Of a DNA stretch of 64,000 nt, positions 9,756-19,976 are shown piece by piece. The DNA is from Bacillus vallismortis. Lineage in GTDB: Bacteria; Bacillota; Bacilli; Bacillales; Bacillaceae. Position 1 is the first letter of the stretch. Each line of letters opens with the position of its first letter. The notes under the pieces are model-generated. The model worked only from the letters and a program-made list of their open reading frames with translations. It was not told the origin of the DNA and searched no databases. The position numbers and the translations under genes are program-made. The stretch is from positions 3,632,001 to 3,696,000 of the forward strand of contig NZ_CP026362.1 of the NCBI RefSeq assembly GCF_004116955.1, in the 5' to 3' direction.

Positions 9756-11112
9756 AAATATAAAAACGATATTACTTACGGTACTCGTCGTCATCAGCCT
9801 TGTGTTTACGTGGGGGATATGGACGTTCCAGCCAAATTTTTCCGGAGGCTCATCTTCAACAGCGTCTCCTGTGCGTGAGAAGCATAAAATTGAAAAAAAC
9901 ACCCAAAGGCTGTCTGAAACGGTAAGGCCGAGAGACATGTTTATCCATGATAGCGGCGCTCATTATAAAGTGGACGATGATTCCCTTTATCATGAAGTCT
10001 GGTCTGACTTGCCGCATTGGGATGTAAAAGGAATCAAAGATATTTCTGATCAGTATGACAAGACAGCATTTAAGAGCTGGTTTTATGGGATAAGCGGGTA
10101 TGATGCTAAACTCGACTTGCAATTCAATGACACGATTCCGATTGATATTTTCCAAACGCTGTTTAAATGGTCTAACCAGTCATTTGAATACAGTTCGTTT
10201 GACCACATTCTGATTCCGCTTCATGAAACAAAAGCGAACAAGAAAATCTATTTGGTATCTTTCAGCAAGCAGCTGATTCTGGAAGTGACTGTTGAATCGG
10301 CAAACTACCGAAACATGATGAATGACTTGAAAAACAGTCAATCAAACATGCCGGCATACAGTCTGTTCTCTATCGGTTCCAAGAAAGAGTTTCTGTTGCC
10401 GAACAAAACGCTTACGATGGATAAAAAAGAATTTGTGACAGAATCCATTAAAACAAACACCTTTAAGCAAGCGTTGTTCAGCGATCCAAGCATTGTAAGA
10501 GAAGATTCGAATTATAACAACAGAAACGTACTGACAGATGGGATCAGCCGTTTAGATGTGAATTTAAGCCAGCGCCAGGTGCAATTTCAACAGCGCAATT
10601 TGGTGCAGAGCACATCCTATCAAACCGGAGAATTGATTAAAAAGAGCCAAAAATACCTTGAGGATACGGGAAGCTGGACAGATCATTATCAATTTTTCAA
10701 TATCAATGACAGTCAGCAGCTAAGCTTTTATATCTTTATGGACCAGACGCCGGTCATTAACAGCACCTCCAAACCATTTGGAGCAACATCAGCGATTACG
10801 GTACAGTGGGCGAACGATGAAATTCTCAGCTATAAGCGGCCGAATTTCAGTCTCGGGACAAATCCGATTAAAACGACTGAGACTGAGCTGATGAGCGGAA
10901 GTGAAGTGAAGCTGCTGCTTTCTAAACAAACCGCTTATAATACGGATAAAATTGATCAGATTTTCCTTGCGTATCAATTGGTATCAACATCATCCAATAA
11001 TGACCCTCTTGTTGAGCTGGAACCTGTTTGGGCGATGAAAATAAACGGGAAAATTGTGCCGATTACGAAGGACCTATTGAAGAAGGAGGGGGCAAACAGT
11101 GGAGTGGAATAA
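9745..11112 (+). CDS. walH: WalK regulator WalH (YycH)
   Basis: 455-residue protein with a single N-terminal membrane helix (about 7-27) and a large extracytoplasmic part. In B. subtilis WalH and WalI form a membrane complex with WalK and lower its activity. The ATG at 9745 lies inside the end of walK (AGAGGATGATTGGG upstream), nine bases after an alternative ATG at 9736. It overlaps walI by 14 bases. The product is lysine- and serine-rich with no catalytic motif, as expected for a structural regulator. Confidence 0.94.
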   Translation: MKRENIKTILLTVLVVISLVFTWGIWTFQPNFSGGSSSTASPVREKHKIEKNTQRLSETVRPRDMFIHDSGAHYKVDDDSLYHEVWSDLPHWDVKGIKDISDQYDKTAFKSWFYGISGYDAKLDLQFNDTIPIDIFQTLFKWSNQSFEYSSFDHILIPLHETKANKKIYLVSFSKQLILEVTVESANYRNMMNDLKNSQSNMPAYSLFSIGSKKEFLLPNKTLTMDKKEFVTESIKTNTFKQALFSDPSIVREDSNYNNRNVLTDGISRLDVNLSQRQVQFQQRNLVQSTSYQTGELIKKSQKYLEDTGSWTDHYQFFNINDSQQLSFYIFMDQTPVINSTSKPFGATSAITVQWANDEILSYKRPNFSLGTNPIKTTETELMSGSEVKLLLSKQTAYNTDKIDQIFLAYQLVSTSSNNDPLVELEPVWAMKINGKIVPITKDLLKKEGANSGVE

Positions 11113-11941
11113 GACAAAATCAATCTTCATCGTTGCCTTCCTCATTTTAGATATTTTCTTAGGCTATCAGTTTTTTCAAAAATGGCAGTCTACCAGCAAA
11201 GATTACGAAGTCATTAAAAATGATGTCGAGCATGACATGAAGGCCGATCATATTACGTATGAAGGGCTGAATAAGGAAGCGACAGAAGGCTACCGAATCA
11301 CAGCGAATCAAAAGGCCTTCACCAAGGACGAAATTGAGGCGCTTAAGGATCAAAAGCCATTGATGGACATGCCTAGTGATGATCGTAAAGTAACGACCCT
11401 GAAAATGAAATTTACAAATCCGATCGCCTTGTCCAAGAAGAAAATCGAGGACGATGCCGAGGCGCTTGTTTCTTCGAAAATCCAAGACGGTGAAAAATAT
11501 AAGCTTTGGAAGGTTGATAAATCGCAAAAAGAAATTATTTTCTTCCAAACATATGAGGGCCATTATATTTATCAGCAAACCGACACGTCTTCTAATATGA
11601 TCGGGCAAGTGATTTTGCGTTTGAACGATAAAAACGAGGTTGTGTCATACGACCAGACGACGCTTGACACCTTTAAGCAAATCCAGAAGGAAAGCCTGAT
11701 CACTGAAATGGATGCGGTCGAGTTATTGTATTACCAAAATCAATTAAAAGAGTACAGTACGATAAAGAGTGTCAAATTCGGCTACGTTGCGCAATATCCG
11801 CTGACAAGTACACAGGTGCTGGCGCCGGTATGGAGAATTACGGTTGAGTATGACAAAAAAGTGAACGGTGAGAAAAAGACCGTACAAGAGTATTTTACTG
11901 TCAATGCTTTGGAGAGCACGATTTTAGATACAGATCAATGA
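11099..11941 (+). CDS. walI: WalK regulator WalI (YycI)
   Basis: 280 residues with one N-terminal helix (about 7-25) anchoring an extracytoplasmic domain similar in fold to WalH. Forms the inhibitory WalH-WalI-WalK complex. The start codon is GTG within AAGGAGGGGGCAAACA, giving strong initiation despite overlapping walH. No enzymatic motifs. Confidence 0.93.
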   Translation: MEWNKTKSIFIVAFLILDIFLGYQFFQKWQSTSKDYEVIKNDVEHDMKADHITYEGLNKEATEGYRITANQKAFTKDEIEALKDQKPLMDMPSDDRKVTTLKMKFTNPIALSKKKIEDDAEALVSSKIQDGEKYKLWKVDKSQKEIIFFQTYEGHYIYQQTDTSSNMIGQVILRLNDKNEVVSYDQTTLDTFKQIQKESLITEMDAVELLYYQNQLKEYSTIKSVKFGYVAQYPLTSTQVLAPVWRITVEYDKKVNGEKKTVQEYFTVNALESTILDTDQ

Positions 11942-11962
11942 AAATAATGGAGTGAGACAAAC

Positions 11963-12757
11963 ATGAGCTTGCAATTTAGCGTACTTGCGAGCGGGAGTAC
12001 GGGGAATGCGTTTTACCTTGAAACGGAGGATCACGCATTTTTGGTAGACGCCGGTTTGAGCGGGAAAGCCATGGATGGGCTGATGGCGCAAATTGGGCGT
12101 AAGCTGGATGATGTAGACGGCATTTTTGTGACGCATGAGCATAGTGACCATATTAAGGGCCTCGGCGTGGTCGCCAGAAAGTACAAGCTTCCGATTTATG
12201 CGAATGAGAAGACGTGGAAAGCAATGGAGAACCAGATCGGCAAAATTGATACCGACCAGAAATTTGTGTTTCCGATGGAGACGGTGAAGTCGTTCGGCGG
12301 ACTTGACGTGGAGTCGTTTGGCGTCTCGCACGACGCGGCGGAGCCTATGTTTTATGTGTTCCATTATAACGGCCGAAAGCTTGCATTAATGACAGATACG
12401 GGATATGTCAGCGACCGGATGAAAGGCATCATCCGTTCAGCGAATGTGTTTGTGTTTGAAAGCAATCACGATGTCGGCATGCTGCAAATGGGAAGATACC
12501 CATGGAGCATTAAGCGGCGGATTTTAAGTGATGTCGGGCACGTGTCAAATGAAGATGCTGCCTTGGCAATGACTGATGTTATTGGTGATGAGACGTCTCG
12601 CATTTATCTGGCGCATTTGAGCCAGGACAACAACATGAAGGATCTGGCGAGAATGTCTGTGCAGCAGACATTGGCTTCTAAAGGATTTGTGACGGGGGAG
12701 ACATTTGATTTGTTTGACACCGATCCGAAGAAGGCTACTCCGCTTTGCGCTGTATAA
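11963..12757 (+). CDS. walJ: Metallo-beta-lactamase-fold hydrolase WalJ (YycJ)
   Basis: 264 residues with the metal-binding motif [10 protein letters not shown] (HxHxDH) near residue 55-65, further metal ligands in SHDAAEP and [10 protein letters not shown], and a C-terminal YLAHLS histidine. The MBL-fold family contains nucleases and hydrolases; YycJ-type proteins have been reported as 5'-3' exonucleases in mismatch repair. A 21-base gap from walI places it last in the operon; no strong terminator separates it from htrC 80 bases on. Confidence 0.94.
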   Translation: MSLQFSVLASGSTGNAFYLETEDHAFLVDAGLSGKAMDGLMAQIGRKLDDVDGIFVTHEHSDHIKGLGVVARKYKLPIYANEKTWKAMENQIGKIDTDQKFVFPMETVKSFGGLDVESFGVSHDAAEPMFYVFHYNGRKLALMTDTGYVSDRMKGIIRSANVFVFESNHDVGMLQMGRYPWSIKRRILSDVGHVSNEDAALAMTDVIGDETSRIYLAHLSQDNNMKDLARMSVQQTLASKGFVTGETFDLFDTDPKKATPLCAV

Positions 12758-12836
12758 TTTTTATGTAAACCATGACTATTATAGGAGTTTCTAACCCACA
12801 ATATAACCATATTAACGTTCTTGGAAAGGGTGGAAT

Positions 12837-14039
12837 ATGGTGGATTACGATCGTGAGGAAGACTATACTGCTCCTGAACAGCAAAAGCGAAGCAAAAAAG
12901 GATATTTCCTTTCTAGTCTGATTGGCGTGATTGTGGGTGCCGTATTAATGGCGTTTCTCATGCCGTACCTTTCAGATGAAGGGGTCGATACGGGCGCCTT
13001 AGAACAGCAGCAGAACAACAATAACCGGGAATCAATCAGGACGGTGAATGTCAGTGTCAACAACGCAGTCACCAAGATTGTCAGCAATGTGTCGCCCGCC
13101 GTTGTCGGTGTTGTGAACATCCAAAAATCAGATATTTGGGGAGAGAGCGGCGAGGCTGGGAGCGGCTCTGGCGTCATCTATAAGAAAAATGACAACGCTG
13201 CTTATGTCGTGACCAACCATCATGTGATCGAGGGCGCTTCCCAAATTGAAATCAGCTTGAAAGACGGTTCGCGTGTATCGGCTGAACTGATTGGCAGCGA
13301 CCAGCTGATGGATCTTGCTGTGTTACGAGTGAAAAGCGATAAAATAAAAGCAGTCGCTGACTTCGGGAATTCAGACAAAGTGAAGTCAGGGGAGCCGGTT
13401 ATCGCGATTGGGAACCCATTAGGCCTTGAATTTGCAGGCTCTGTCACACAAGGTGTCATCTCGGGTACGGAGAGGGCCATCCCGGTGGATTCAAACGGTG
13501 ATGGACAGCCTGATTGGAACGCAGAAGTCATGCAAACAGATGCGGCCATTAACCCTGGAAACAGCGGCGGCGCATTGTTAAATATGGACGGAAAAGTCAT
13601 TGGCATCAATTCAATGAAAATAGCGGAGTCGGCGGTTGAAGGAATTGGCCTGTCCATTCCGTCTAAGCTTGTGATCCCGGTGATAGAGGATCTGGAGAAA
13701 TACGGCGAAGTTAAACGTCCGTTCCTTGGCATCGAGATGAAATCGCTAAGCGACATTGCAAGCTATCATTGGGATGAAACATTAAAGCTTCCTAAGGATG
13801 TCACCAATGGCGCGGTAGTGATGGGTGTAGATGCCTTTTCACCAGCTGGAAAAGCAGGGCTTAAGGAACTGGATGTCATCACGGAATTTGACGGCCAAAA
13901 AGTAAATGATGTTGTTGATCTGCGCAAAAGCCTTTACCAGAAAAAAGTTGGTGACCGCGTCAGGGTGACATTTTATCGCGGCGCTAAAGAACAATCCGTT
14001 GATATTAAGCTCTCCTCGGCAGATCAGCTAGGAAGGTAA
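12837..14039 (+). CDS. htrC: HtrA-like serine protease HtrC (YycK/YyxA)
   Basis: 400-residue membrane-anchored DegP/HtrA-type protease. A cytoplasmic N-terminal 25 residues precede a membrane helix (about 25-43); the trypsin-like domain has the triad His129 (TNHHVIEG), Asp159 (DLAVLRV) and Ser243 (NPGNSGGAL); one PDZ domain occupies about 305-395 ([16 protein letters not shown]). Third HtrA paralogue of B. subtilis besides HtrA and HtrB. The initiating ATG follows AAAGGGTGGAAT. It ends at a strong terminator and may be read with walJ. Confidence 0.93.
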   Translation: MVDYDREEDYTAPEQQKRSKKGYFLSSLIGVIVGAVLMAFLMPYLSDEGVDTGALEQQQNNNNRESIRTVNVSVNNAVTKIVSNVSPAVVGVVNIQKSDIWGESGEAGSGSGVIYKKNDNAAYVVTNHHVIEGASQIEISLKDGSRVSAELIGSDQLMDLAVLRVKSDKIKAVADFGNSDKVKSGEPVIAIGNPLGLEFAGSVTQGVISGTERAIPVDSNGDGQPDWNAEVMQTDAAINPGNSGGALLNMDGKVIGINSMKIAESAVEGIGLSIPSKLVIPVIEDLEKYGEVKRPFLGIEMKSLSDIASYHWDETLKLPKDVTNGAVVMGVDAFSPAGKAGLKELDVITEFDGQKVNDVVDLRKSLYQKKVGDRVRVTFYRGAKEQSVDIKLSSADQLGR

Positions 14040-14041
14040 TC

Positions 14042-14077
14042 AAAGCAGTCTGGCACAATGGCCAGACTGCTTTTTTA
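14042..14077 (+). terminator. htrC terminator
   Basis: AAAGCAGTCTGGC and GCCAGACTGCTTT pair in a 13-base stem with a six-base loop, followed by T residues. Confidence 0.93.
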
Positions 14078-14080
14078 TGC

Positions 14081-14114
14081 AAAAAAACTGAACGAGGTCC
14101 AGGCCCGTTCAGTT
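14081..14114 (-). terminator. Minus-strand terminator downstream of the small ORF
   Basis: AACTGAACG and CGTTCAGTT form a nine-pair stem; the seven A residues at 14081-14087 become a T-run on the minus strand. It lies just 15 bases after the stop of the small minus-strand frame, which supports that frame being transcribed. Confidence 0.8.
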
Positions 14115-14128
14115 GAAAAGAATATATA

Positions 14129-14332
14129 CTAGATGGGTGTTACACGTGAAACAACAGCATTGAAAGTGATAGTTTGTTCCGGGTGGTTGCTGGGTGTGAG
14201 GTATACATAGATGCTATTTTCTTTCTTCATTGCAGAAGATATGGCTGTACCTTTGCAGTTGTTCAGCCTACTGCTTTTAGATGCTGTGTTAGGCTGCTTG
14301 TTTGTGTCCATACGTGATGTTTGACGACTCAT
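14129..14332 (-). CDS. Hypothetical 67-residue protein
   Basis: A short Ser/Thr/Asn-rich frame (begins MSRQTSRMDTNKQPN) downstream of rocR on the same strand and followed by a proper terminator. No domain, signal peptide or membrane segment is seen. The ribosome site is weak (AATGGAAG) and the start uncertain; internal ATG codons exist. A GCGCATATGCGC palindrome lies at 14363-14374 between it and rocR. I do not recognise the protein; composition would suit a small spore protein, but that is a guess. Confidence 0.45.
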   Translation of the reverse strand: MSRQTSRMDTNKQPNTASKSSRLNNCKGTAISSAMKKENSIYVYLTPSNHPEQTITFNAVVSRVTPI

Positions 14333-14399
14333 CTTCCATTGCTGTTGACATTGTGAACTTTGCGCATATGCGCCATCTTCCCTGCGCTGGAACAGGCTG

Positions 14400-15785
14400 T
14401 TACTCGGCAGGCGGGTGAGAAAATTTCTTCAGCCGGTATTGAAGGCTTTGTCTGCTTATGCCAAGCTCCTGAGCGGCCTGCGAGATGTTATGTCCGTGTT
14501 TTCTTAACACATTTTGAATCACATATTTTTCGAAGCTCTCCAATTTTTCTTTTAAGTCCGCGGCCGGCTGGTGTCTTGGTATTTCCGGTTCCGGGCTGTC
14601 AGCCGGCTTGATTTTCATGCGGTATTGATAGGGCAGGTGGGAAGCTGTGATGGTTTGCTCGTCCGTCATGAAGTTCATTGCGCCTTCAATCATATGCTCT
14701 AACTCACGAATATTTCCCGGCCAGTCGTAGGATAAGAAAAATTGCTTCACGTCTTCACTGATATGTTCCACATTCATTTGGAACAAGTGGTTGTTTTTCT
14801 GAATAAACTCGGATGCGAGAGGCAAAATATCCTCTTTTCGTTCCCGAAGCGGCGGGATAATGAGCGTCACGACGCTCAGCCTGTAATACAAGTCCTTTCG
14901 CATTCGTTCGCCCGCAATCGCATCAATGGGGTCTTCATTCATCGTCGCAATAATACGCACGTCAATCGGCGTATCCTTAGTGGAACCGATACGCCTGATT
15001 TTCCGTTCTTGAAGGGCGCGCAGCAGCTTTGCCTGAAGGCTGAGATTCAGTGAGTTGATCTCATCTAACAGAAGCGTGCCGCCATGGGCTTGTTCGAACA
15101 GGCCGGGCTGGTCCACAGCGCCGGTAAACGCGCCTTTTTTCGTTCCGAACAAAATGCTTTCCACAAGACTGTCTGGCAGCGCCGCGCAGTTTTGTGAAAT
15201 AAACGGGCCGCCTGAACGGTCGCTGCCATTGTGGATGCTTTGTGCGAACAGCTCTTTTCCCGTTCCGGTTTCTCCTGCGAGAAGAACCGATGAAGATGTG
15301 CGCGTAGCCCGTTTCGCGTTTTCGATGACGTCTTGAATGGCCGGACTGGTGCCGAGAATGCTGTCAAATGTATAGGTTGTGCTGCCCTTTTTGTTCATAT
15401 TCTCCCTGATCAGCCGTTCAAGCTTTGTTACATCTTTGGCAATTTCGACTGCGCCCCTGATTTTGCCGTCTTTGACGATGGGATATGTATGATTGATTGT
15501 CGTAATTTCCTGGCCTTTATTATTAAAGTAGCTTTGTTTGCCGTTTTTAATCGTTTTGCCTTCCTGAAGGGCCTGTACCAAGGTGCTGTCCTGCTGCTTA
15601 GAGAACATAAACACATCCATCAGGTTTTTATTCAGGACGTCATGCTTTTCCATATCTTCAATCTGCATCATTTTATTGTTATAAACGATCGTGTTTCCGT
15701 GCTCGTCCACCACGTGCAGGCCAACATCAATTTCATCCAGTATGCTCTGAAAAACCAATGTGAGGAATTCGCTGTCCTTGACCAA
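14400..15785 (-). CDS. rocR: Sigma-54-dependent activator RocR
   Basis: 461-residue NtrC-type enhancer-binding protein that activates rocABC, rocDEF and rocG in response to ornithine/citrulline. N-terminal PAS-like sensing domain about 5-110, AAA+ domain about 140-375 with Walker A GETGTGKE, the sigma-54 contact motif GAFTGA and Walker B GGTLLLDEIN, and a C-terminal Fis-type helix-turn-helix (ISQAAQELGISRQSLQYRLKKF). The start is taken as TTG at 15783-15785, seven or eight bases after GGGAGG on the minus strand; this gives the usual length. Transcribed divergently from rocDEF. Confidence 0.96.
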   Translation of the reverse strand: MVKDSEFLTLVFQSILDEIDVGLHVVDEHGNTIVYNNKMMQIEDMEKHDVLNKNLMDVFMFSKQQDSTLVQALQEGKTIKNGKQSYFNNKGQEITTINHTYPIVKDGKIRGAVEIAKDVTKLERLIRENMNKKGSTTYTFDSILGTSPAIQDVIENAKRATRTSSSVLLAGETGTGKELFAQSIHNGSDRSGGPFISQNCAALPDSLVESILFGTKKGAFTGAVDQPGLFEQAHGGTLLLDEINSLNLSLQAKLLRALQERKIRRIGSTKDTPIDVRIIATMNEDPIDAIAGERMRKDLYYRLSVVTLIIPPLRERKEDILPLASEFIQKNNHLFQMNVEHISEDVKQFFLSYDWPGNIRELEHMIEGAMNFMTDEQTITASHLPYQYRMKIKPADSPEPEIPRHQPAADLKEKLESFEKYVIQNVLRKHGHNISQAAQELGISRQSLQYRLKKFSHPPAE

Positions 15786-15850
15786 TGTATAAACCTCCCT
15801 CAATTATTTTCTTAATATTTCTTCTATTTTATAAAAGAATGCAGAGGATA

Positions 15851-15906
15851 TGCAAAAGAATTTTGCACTTGCTGAGATTTTCACTTAAAAAACTGAATAT
15901 TTTTGC
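15851..15906 (+). promoter_or_regulatory. RocR upstream activating sequences
   Basis: UAS1 at 15851-15867 is a perfect 7-3-7 palindrome, TGCAAAAGAATTTTGCA. A second imperfect copy that keeps the right half TTTTTGCA lies at about 15890-15906. Two such sites upstream of a -24/-12 promoter are the known RocR arrangement. Confidence 0.88.
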
Positions 15907-15948
15907 ACCTTGTCCTCGAAAATTGTAGAAAACACACGAAATCTTGAT

Positions 15949-15966
15949 TTGGCACAGAACTTGCAT
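15949..15966 (+). promoter_or_regulatory. Sigma-54 (SigL) promoter of rocDEF
   Basis: TTGGCAC, five bases, TTGCAT: an exact match to the -24/-12 consensus, 83 bases after UAS1 and about 60 bases before the rocD start. Confidence 0.95.
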
Positions 15967-16024
15967 TTATATAAAGGGAAAGCAGGATATCATGTTGAAA
16001 CAGAAAATAAGGGGGAATTCAAAT

Positions 16025-17230
16025 ATGCCATCTATATCTAAATCCAAAGACATTATTGATCAGACGTCTCATTACGGAGCCAATAATTATCATCCGCTCC
16101 CAATTGTCATCTCTGAAGCGCTGGGTGCTTGGGTAAAGGACCCGGAAGGCAATGAATATATGGATATGCTGAGTGCCTATTCTGCGGTAAACCAGGGGCA
16201 CAGGCACCCGAAAATTATTCAGGCATTGAAGGATCAGGCTGATAAAATCACCCTCACGTCACGCGCGTTTCACAACGATCAGCTGGGACCGTTTTACGAG
16301 AAAACAGCTAAGCTGACGGGCAAAGAAATGATCCTGCCGATGAATACAGGAGCTGAAGCGGTTGAATCCGCGGTGAAAGCGGCGAGACGCTGGGCATATG
16401 AAGTGAAAGGTGTGGCAGACAATCAAGCGGAAATCATCGCGTGTGTCGGGAACTTCCACGGGCGGACGATGCTGGCGGTCTCTCTGTCTTCTGAAGACGA
16501 ATACAAAAGAGGATTCGGCCCGATGCTTCCGGGAATCAAATTAATCCCATACGGCGATGCGGAAGCGCTTCGTCAAGCCATTACGCCGAATACAGCGGCA
16601 TTCTTGTTTGAACCGATTCAAGGCGAAGCGGGTATCGTGATTCCGCCTGAAGGGTTTTTGCAGGAAGCAGCGGCGATTTGTAAGGAAGAGAATGTCCTGT
16701 TTATTGCCGATGAGATTCAGACGGGTCTTGGGCGTACAGGCAAGATATTCGCCTGTGACTGGGACGGCATTGTTCCGGATATGTATATCTTGGGCAAAGC
16801 GCTTGGCGGCGGTGTGTTCCCGATTTCATGCATTGCGGCGGACCGCGAGATTTTGGGCGTATTTAACCCGGGTTCACACGGATCGACATTTGGCGGAAAC
16901 CCGCTTGCCTGTGCGGTGTCTATCGCCTCATTGGAAGTGATGGAGGATGAAAAGCTCGCGGAACGTTCTCTTGAGCTTGGCGAATACTTTAAAAGAGAGC
17001 TTGAGAGCATTGACAATCCTGTCATTAAAGAAGTCCGCGGGAGAGGGCTGTTTATCGGTGTGGAATTAACGGAAGCCGCGCGTCCGTATTGTGAGCGTTT
17101 GAAGGAAGAAGGGCTTTTATGCAAGGAAACGCATGATACAGTCATTCGTTTTGCACCGCCATTAATCATTTCGAAAAAGGATTTGGATTGGGCGATAGAG
17201 AAAATTAAGCACGTGCTTCAAAACGCATAA
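16025..17230 (+). CDS. rocD: Ornithine aminotransferase
   Basis: PLP enzyme converting ornithine and 2-oxoglutarate to glutamate-5-semialdehyde and glutamate. 401 residues, full length for class III aminotransferases. Visible marks are [33 protein letters not shown], the [16 protein letters not shown] segment with the PLP-ring Asp, and the Schiff-base lysine in [13 protein letters not shown]. The start ATG at 16025 follows AAGGGGGAATTCAA; in-frame codons further upstream fall inside the promoter. First gene of rocDEF. Confidence 0.97.
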   Translation: MPSISKSKDIIDQTSHYGANNYHPLPIVISEALGAWVKDPEGNEYMDMLSAYSAVNQGHRHPKIIQALKDQADKITLTSRAFHNDQLGPFYEKTAKLTGKEMILPMNTGAEAVESAVKAARRWAYEVKGVADNQAEIIACVGNFHGRTMLAVSLSSEDEYKRGFGPMLPGIKLIPYGDAEALRQAITPNTAAFLFEPIQGEAGIVIPPEGFLQEAAAICKEENVLFIADEIQTGLGRTGKIFACDWDGIVPDMYILGKALGGGVFPISCIAADREILGVFNPGSHGSTFGGNPLACAVSIASLEVMEDEKLAERSLELGEYFKRELESIDNPVIKEVRGRGLFIGVELTEAARPYCERLKEEGLLCKETHDTVIRFAPPLIISKKDLDWAIEKIKHVLQNA

Positions 17231-17320
17231 CGCCGCATCATGGCGGGATATTCACTTCGTTTGTATAAATTTACAACAGAAAAATTAGCACTCCCTATTT
17301 GCTCAGCTACAGTATTTTAG

Positions 17321-17326
17321 TATAAT
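17321..17326 (+). promoter_or_regulatory. Possible internal -10 element between rocD and rocE
   Basis: A perfect TATAAT in TTTTAGTATAATGTAT lies in the 223-base rocD-rocE gap. The hexamer 17 bases upstream (TTTGCT) is weak, so this is only a candidate secondary promoter. Confidence 0.35.
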
Positions 17327-17453
17327 GTATCTTTATGAGAAGAAGTGAATTTTATATTAAATAGATAAAAACTCTTTGGACAGCAAACTGGGATATGCAC
17401 CGTGTAGTTGTTCCAGCTTAGATCCAATACAAGTTGCTGAAGGGGTGCAGAAT

Positions 17454-18857
17454 GTGAATACAAACCAAGATAACGGAAATCAGCTCCAGCGGACAATGAA
17501 ATCACGCCACTTGTTCATGATTTCATTGGGCGGAGTGATCGGAACCGGTTTCTTCCTTGGAACCGGATTTACCATTAACCAGGCGGGACCGCTCGGCGCG
17601 GTTCTGTCCTATTTAGTGGGCGGCTTTATCATGTTTTTGACAATGCTTTGCTTAGGGGAGCTGGCAGTCGCCTTTCCTGTGTCGGGGTCCTTCCAGACCT
17701 ACGCGACGAAATTCATCAGCCCGGCTTTCGGGTTTGCGTTCGGCTGGCTGTACTGGCTCGGCTGGGCGGTTACATGCGCTATTGAATTCTTATCAGCGGG
17801 ACAGCTGATGCTTCGCTGGTTTCCGCACGTAGACGTATGGATATGGTGTCTGGTATTCGCGGCACTGATGTTTATCCTAAATGCGATAACAGCAAAAGCC
17901 TTTGCAGAATCTGAATTCTGGTTTTCAGGCATTAAAATTTTGGTTATCCTTTTATTTATTATTCTCGGCGGAGCCGCCATGTTTGGCCTGATCGATTTGA
18001 AGGGCGGAGAGCAGGCGCCGTTTTTTACGCATTTTTATGAAGACGGGTTATTCCCGAACGGTATTAAGGCAATATTGATAACGATGATTACCGTGAACTT
18101 CGCGTTCCAGGGAACTGAGCTGATCGGGGTTGCAGCAGGAGAAAGTGAAGACCCTGAAAAAACGATTCCGCGGTCTATCAAACAGACAGTTTGGAGAACG
18201 CTTGTCTTCTTTGTTCTTTCCATTATTGTCATTGCCGGCATGATACCGTGGGAACAGGCGGGTGTTGTGAAAAGTCCGTTTGTTGCGGTATTTGAACAAA
18301 TCGGAATTCCGTATGCAGCTGATATCATGAACTTTGTTATTTTAATCGCGCTGTTATCTGTTGCGAATTCAGGTTTATACGCATCGACACGTATCCTGTA
18401 CGCGATGGCGAATGAAGGACAGGCCTTCAAAGCGCTGGGCAAAACAAACAAACGAGGTGTGCCGCTGAATGCGTTAATCGTAACGATGGCTGTGGCCTGC
18501 CTATCGCTTCTATCGAAAGTGGCGGCGGCTGAAACCGTGTATATGGTGCTTCTATCTTTGGCGGGCATGAGCGCCCAGGTCGGCTGGATCACGATTACGC
18601 TCTCTCAAATCATGTTCAGACGCAAATATATCCGCGAGGGCGGCAAGAAGGAAGATCTGAAATTCAAAACACCGCTTTATCCGGTGCTTCCGCTGATCGG
18701 CCTGACATTAAATACGGTCGTTCTCATCAGCCTTGCGTTTGATCCGGAGCAGCGTATCGCGCTGTATTGCGGCATACCGTTTATGATCATTTGCTACATC
18801 GTTTATCATGTCGTCATTAAAAAACGCCAGCAGGCAAATCGTCAGCTAGAGCTTTAA
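17454..18857 (+). CDS. rocE: Arginine/ornithine permease RocE
   Basis: 467-residue amino-acid permease of the AAT family (APC superfamily) with about 12 membrane helices. The first helix carries the substrate-binding GGVIGTGFFLGTG signature; FAFGWLYWLGW follows in helix 3. Start is the GTG at 17454 with AAGGGGTG upstream, giving the expected N-terminus NTNQDNGNQ; an ATG-initiated extension from 17376 has no ribosome site. It imports the arginine that RocF and RocD degrade. Confidence 0.94.
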   Translation: MNTNQDNGNQLQRTMKSRHLFMISLGGVIGTGFFLGTGFTINQAGPLGAVLSYLVGGFIMFLTMLCLGELAVAFPVSGSFQTYATKFISPAFGFAFGWLYWLGWAVTCAIEFLSAGQLMLRWFPHVDVWIWCLVFAALMFILNAITAKAFAESEFWFSGIKILVILLFIILGGAAMFGLIDLKGGEQAPFFTHFYEDGLFPNGIKAILITMITVNFAFQGTELIGVAAGESEDPEKTIPRSIKQTVWRTLVFFVLSIIVIAGMIPWEQAGVVKSPFVAVFEQIGIPYAADIMNFVILIALLSVANSGLYASTRILYAMANEGQAFKALGKTNKRGVPLNALIVTMAVACLSLLSKVAAAETVYMVLLSLAGMSAQVGWITITLSQIMFRRKYIREGGKKEDLKFKTPLYPVLPLIGLTLNTVVLISLAFDPEQRIALYCGIPFMIICYIVYHVVIKKRQQANRQLEL

Positions 18858-18930
18858 ACACATTGTCCGCAAGTCATCTTTGTTATAACCCGCATAGGAC
18901 ATTATCTTATATGTTGAGGTGGAATCACAG

Positions 18931-19821
18931 ATGGATAAAACGATTTCGGTTATTGGAATGCCAATGGATTTAGGACAAGCACGACGCGGAGTGGACATGG
19001 GCCCGAGTGCCATCCGGTACGCCCATCTGATTGAGAGGCTTTCAGACATGGGGTATACGGTTGAAGATCTCGGTGACATTCCGATCAACCGCGAAAAGAT
19101 CAAAAATGACGAGGAATTAAAGAACCTGAATTCCGTTTTGGCGGGAAATGAAAAACTCGCGCAAAAGGTCAACAAAGTCATCGAAGAGAAAAAATTCCCG
19201 CTTGTCCTCGGCGGCGACCACAGTATTGCGATCGGCACGCTGGCAGGCACAGCGAAGCATTACGATCATCTCGGCGTCATCTGGTATGACGCGCACGGAG
19301 ATCTGAATACGCTTGAAACATCACCATCAGGCAATATTCACGGCATGCCGCTTGCCGTCAGCCTCGGCATCGGCCACGAGTCACTGGTGAACCTTGAAGG
19401 CTACGCGCCTAAAATCAAACCGGAAAACGTCGTCATCATCGGCGCCCGGTCACTTGATGAAGGGGAGCGCAAGTATATTAGGGAAAGCGGCATGAAGGTG
19501 TACACGATGCACGAAATCGACCGTCTCGGCATGACAAAGGTGATCGAAGAAACCCTTGATTATTTATCAGCATGTGACGGCGTCCATCTCAGCCTTGATC
19601 TGGACGGGCTTGATCCGAACGACGCACCGGGTGTCGGAACCCCCGTCATCGGCGGCATCAGCTACCGTGAGAGCCATTTGGCGATGGAAATGCTGTATGA
19701 CGCAGGCATCATCACCTCAGCTGAATTCGTCGAGGTCAACCCGATTCTTGATCATGAAAACAAGACTGGCCAAACAGCGGTAGAGCTCGTAGAATCTCTG
19801 CTAGGGAAGAAGCTGCTGTAG
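18931..19821 (+). CDS. rocF: Arginase
   Basis: Hydrolyses arginine to ornithine and urea; binuclear manganese enzyme of the ureohydrolase family, 296 residues. Metal-ligand motifs are GGDHSIAIG, WYDAHGDLNT (DAHxD) and SLDLDGLDP (DxDxxDP). The ATG at 18931 follows TTGAGGTGGAA. Last gene of rocDEF; with RocD it yields glutamate semialdehyde for RocA elsewhere. A GC-rich terminator follows. Confidence 0.97.
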   Translation: MDKTISVIGMPMDLGQARRGVDMGPSAIRYAHLIERLSDMGYTVEDLGDIPINREKIKNDEELKNLNSVLAGNEKLAQKVNKVIEEKKFPLVLGGDHSIAIGTLAGTAKHYDHLGVIWYDAHGDLNTLETSPSGNIHGMPLAVSLGIGHESLVNLEGYAPKIKPENVVIIGARSLDEGERKYIRESGMKVYTMHEIDRLGMTKVIEETLDYLSACDGVHLSLDLDGLDPNDAPGVGTPVIGGISYRESHLAMEMLYDAGIITSAEFVEVNPILDHENKTGQTAVELVESLLGKKLL

Positions 19822-19828
19822 ACATGAG

Positions 19829-19856
19829 AAAACCCCCGCATCCCGCGGGGGTTTTT
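19829..19856. terminator. rocF terminator (also 3' of phrG)
   Basis: AAACCCCCGC and GCGGGGGTTT form a strong stem followed by T residues; an A-run on the left lets it serve phrG on the minus strand, whose stop is only four bases away. Confidence 0.92.
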
Positions 19857-19859
19857 GAT

Positions 19860-19976
19860 TTATCCAATCATTTTCTCAGCGACTTTCATCTCCTGTGAAT
19901 GAGTTTGGTGGTCTGCAATAAACCATCCTGATAAAATCACCGCTGCGACGCCTACACCAATCAGACATTTTTTCAT
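19860..19976 (-). CDS. phrG: Phr signalling peptide precursor PhrG
   Basis: A 38-residue pre-peptide: basic start MKK, hydrophobic export segment (about 5-20), and C-terminus MKVAEKMIG. After export and cleavage the last five residues, EKMIG, are re-imported by Opp and inhibit RapG; that pentapeptide is exactly the one known for PhrG. Its ATG is directly adjacent to the rapG stop (TAAATG), with ribosome site CGGAGGTT inside the rapG end. It is too short for routine ORF calling, but context and sequence are unambiguous. Confidence 0.95.
   Translation of the reverse strand: MKKCLIGVGVAAVILSGWFIADHQTHSQEMKVAEKMIG

Noticed and set aside
14410..15815. Several plus-strand frames inside rocR, up to 160 codons
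   Set aside because: They are antisense to a clearly coding AAA+ regulator, lack ribosome sites and show no domain.
17231..17453. Riboswitch or attenuator between rocD and rocE
   Set aside because: Only a short CGCC/GGCG stem is present without a T-run or conserved aptamer features.
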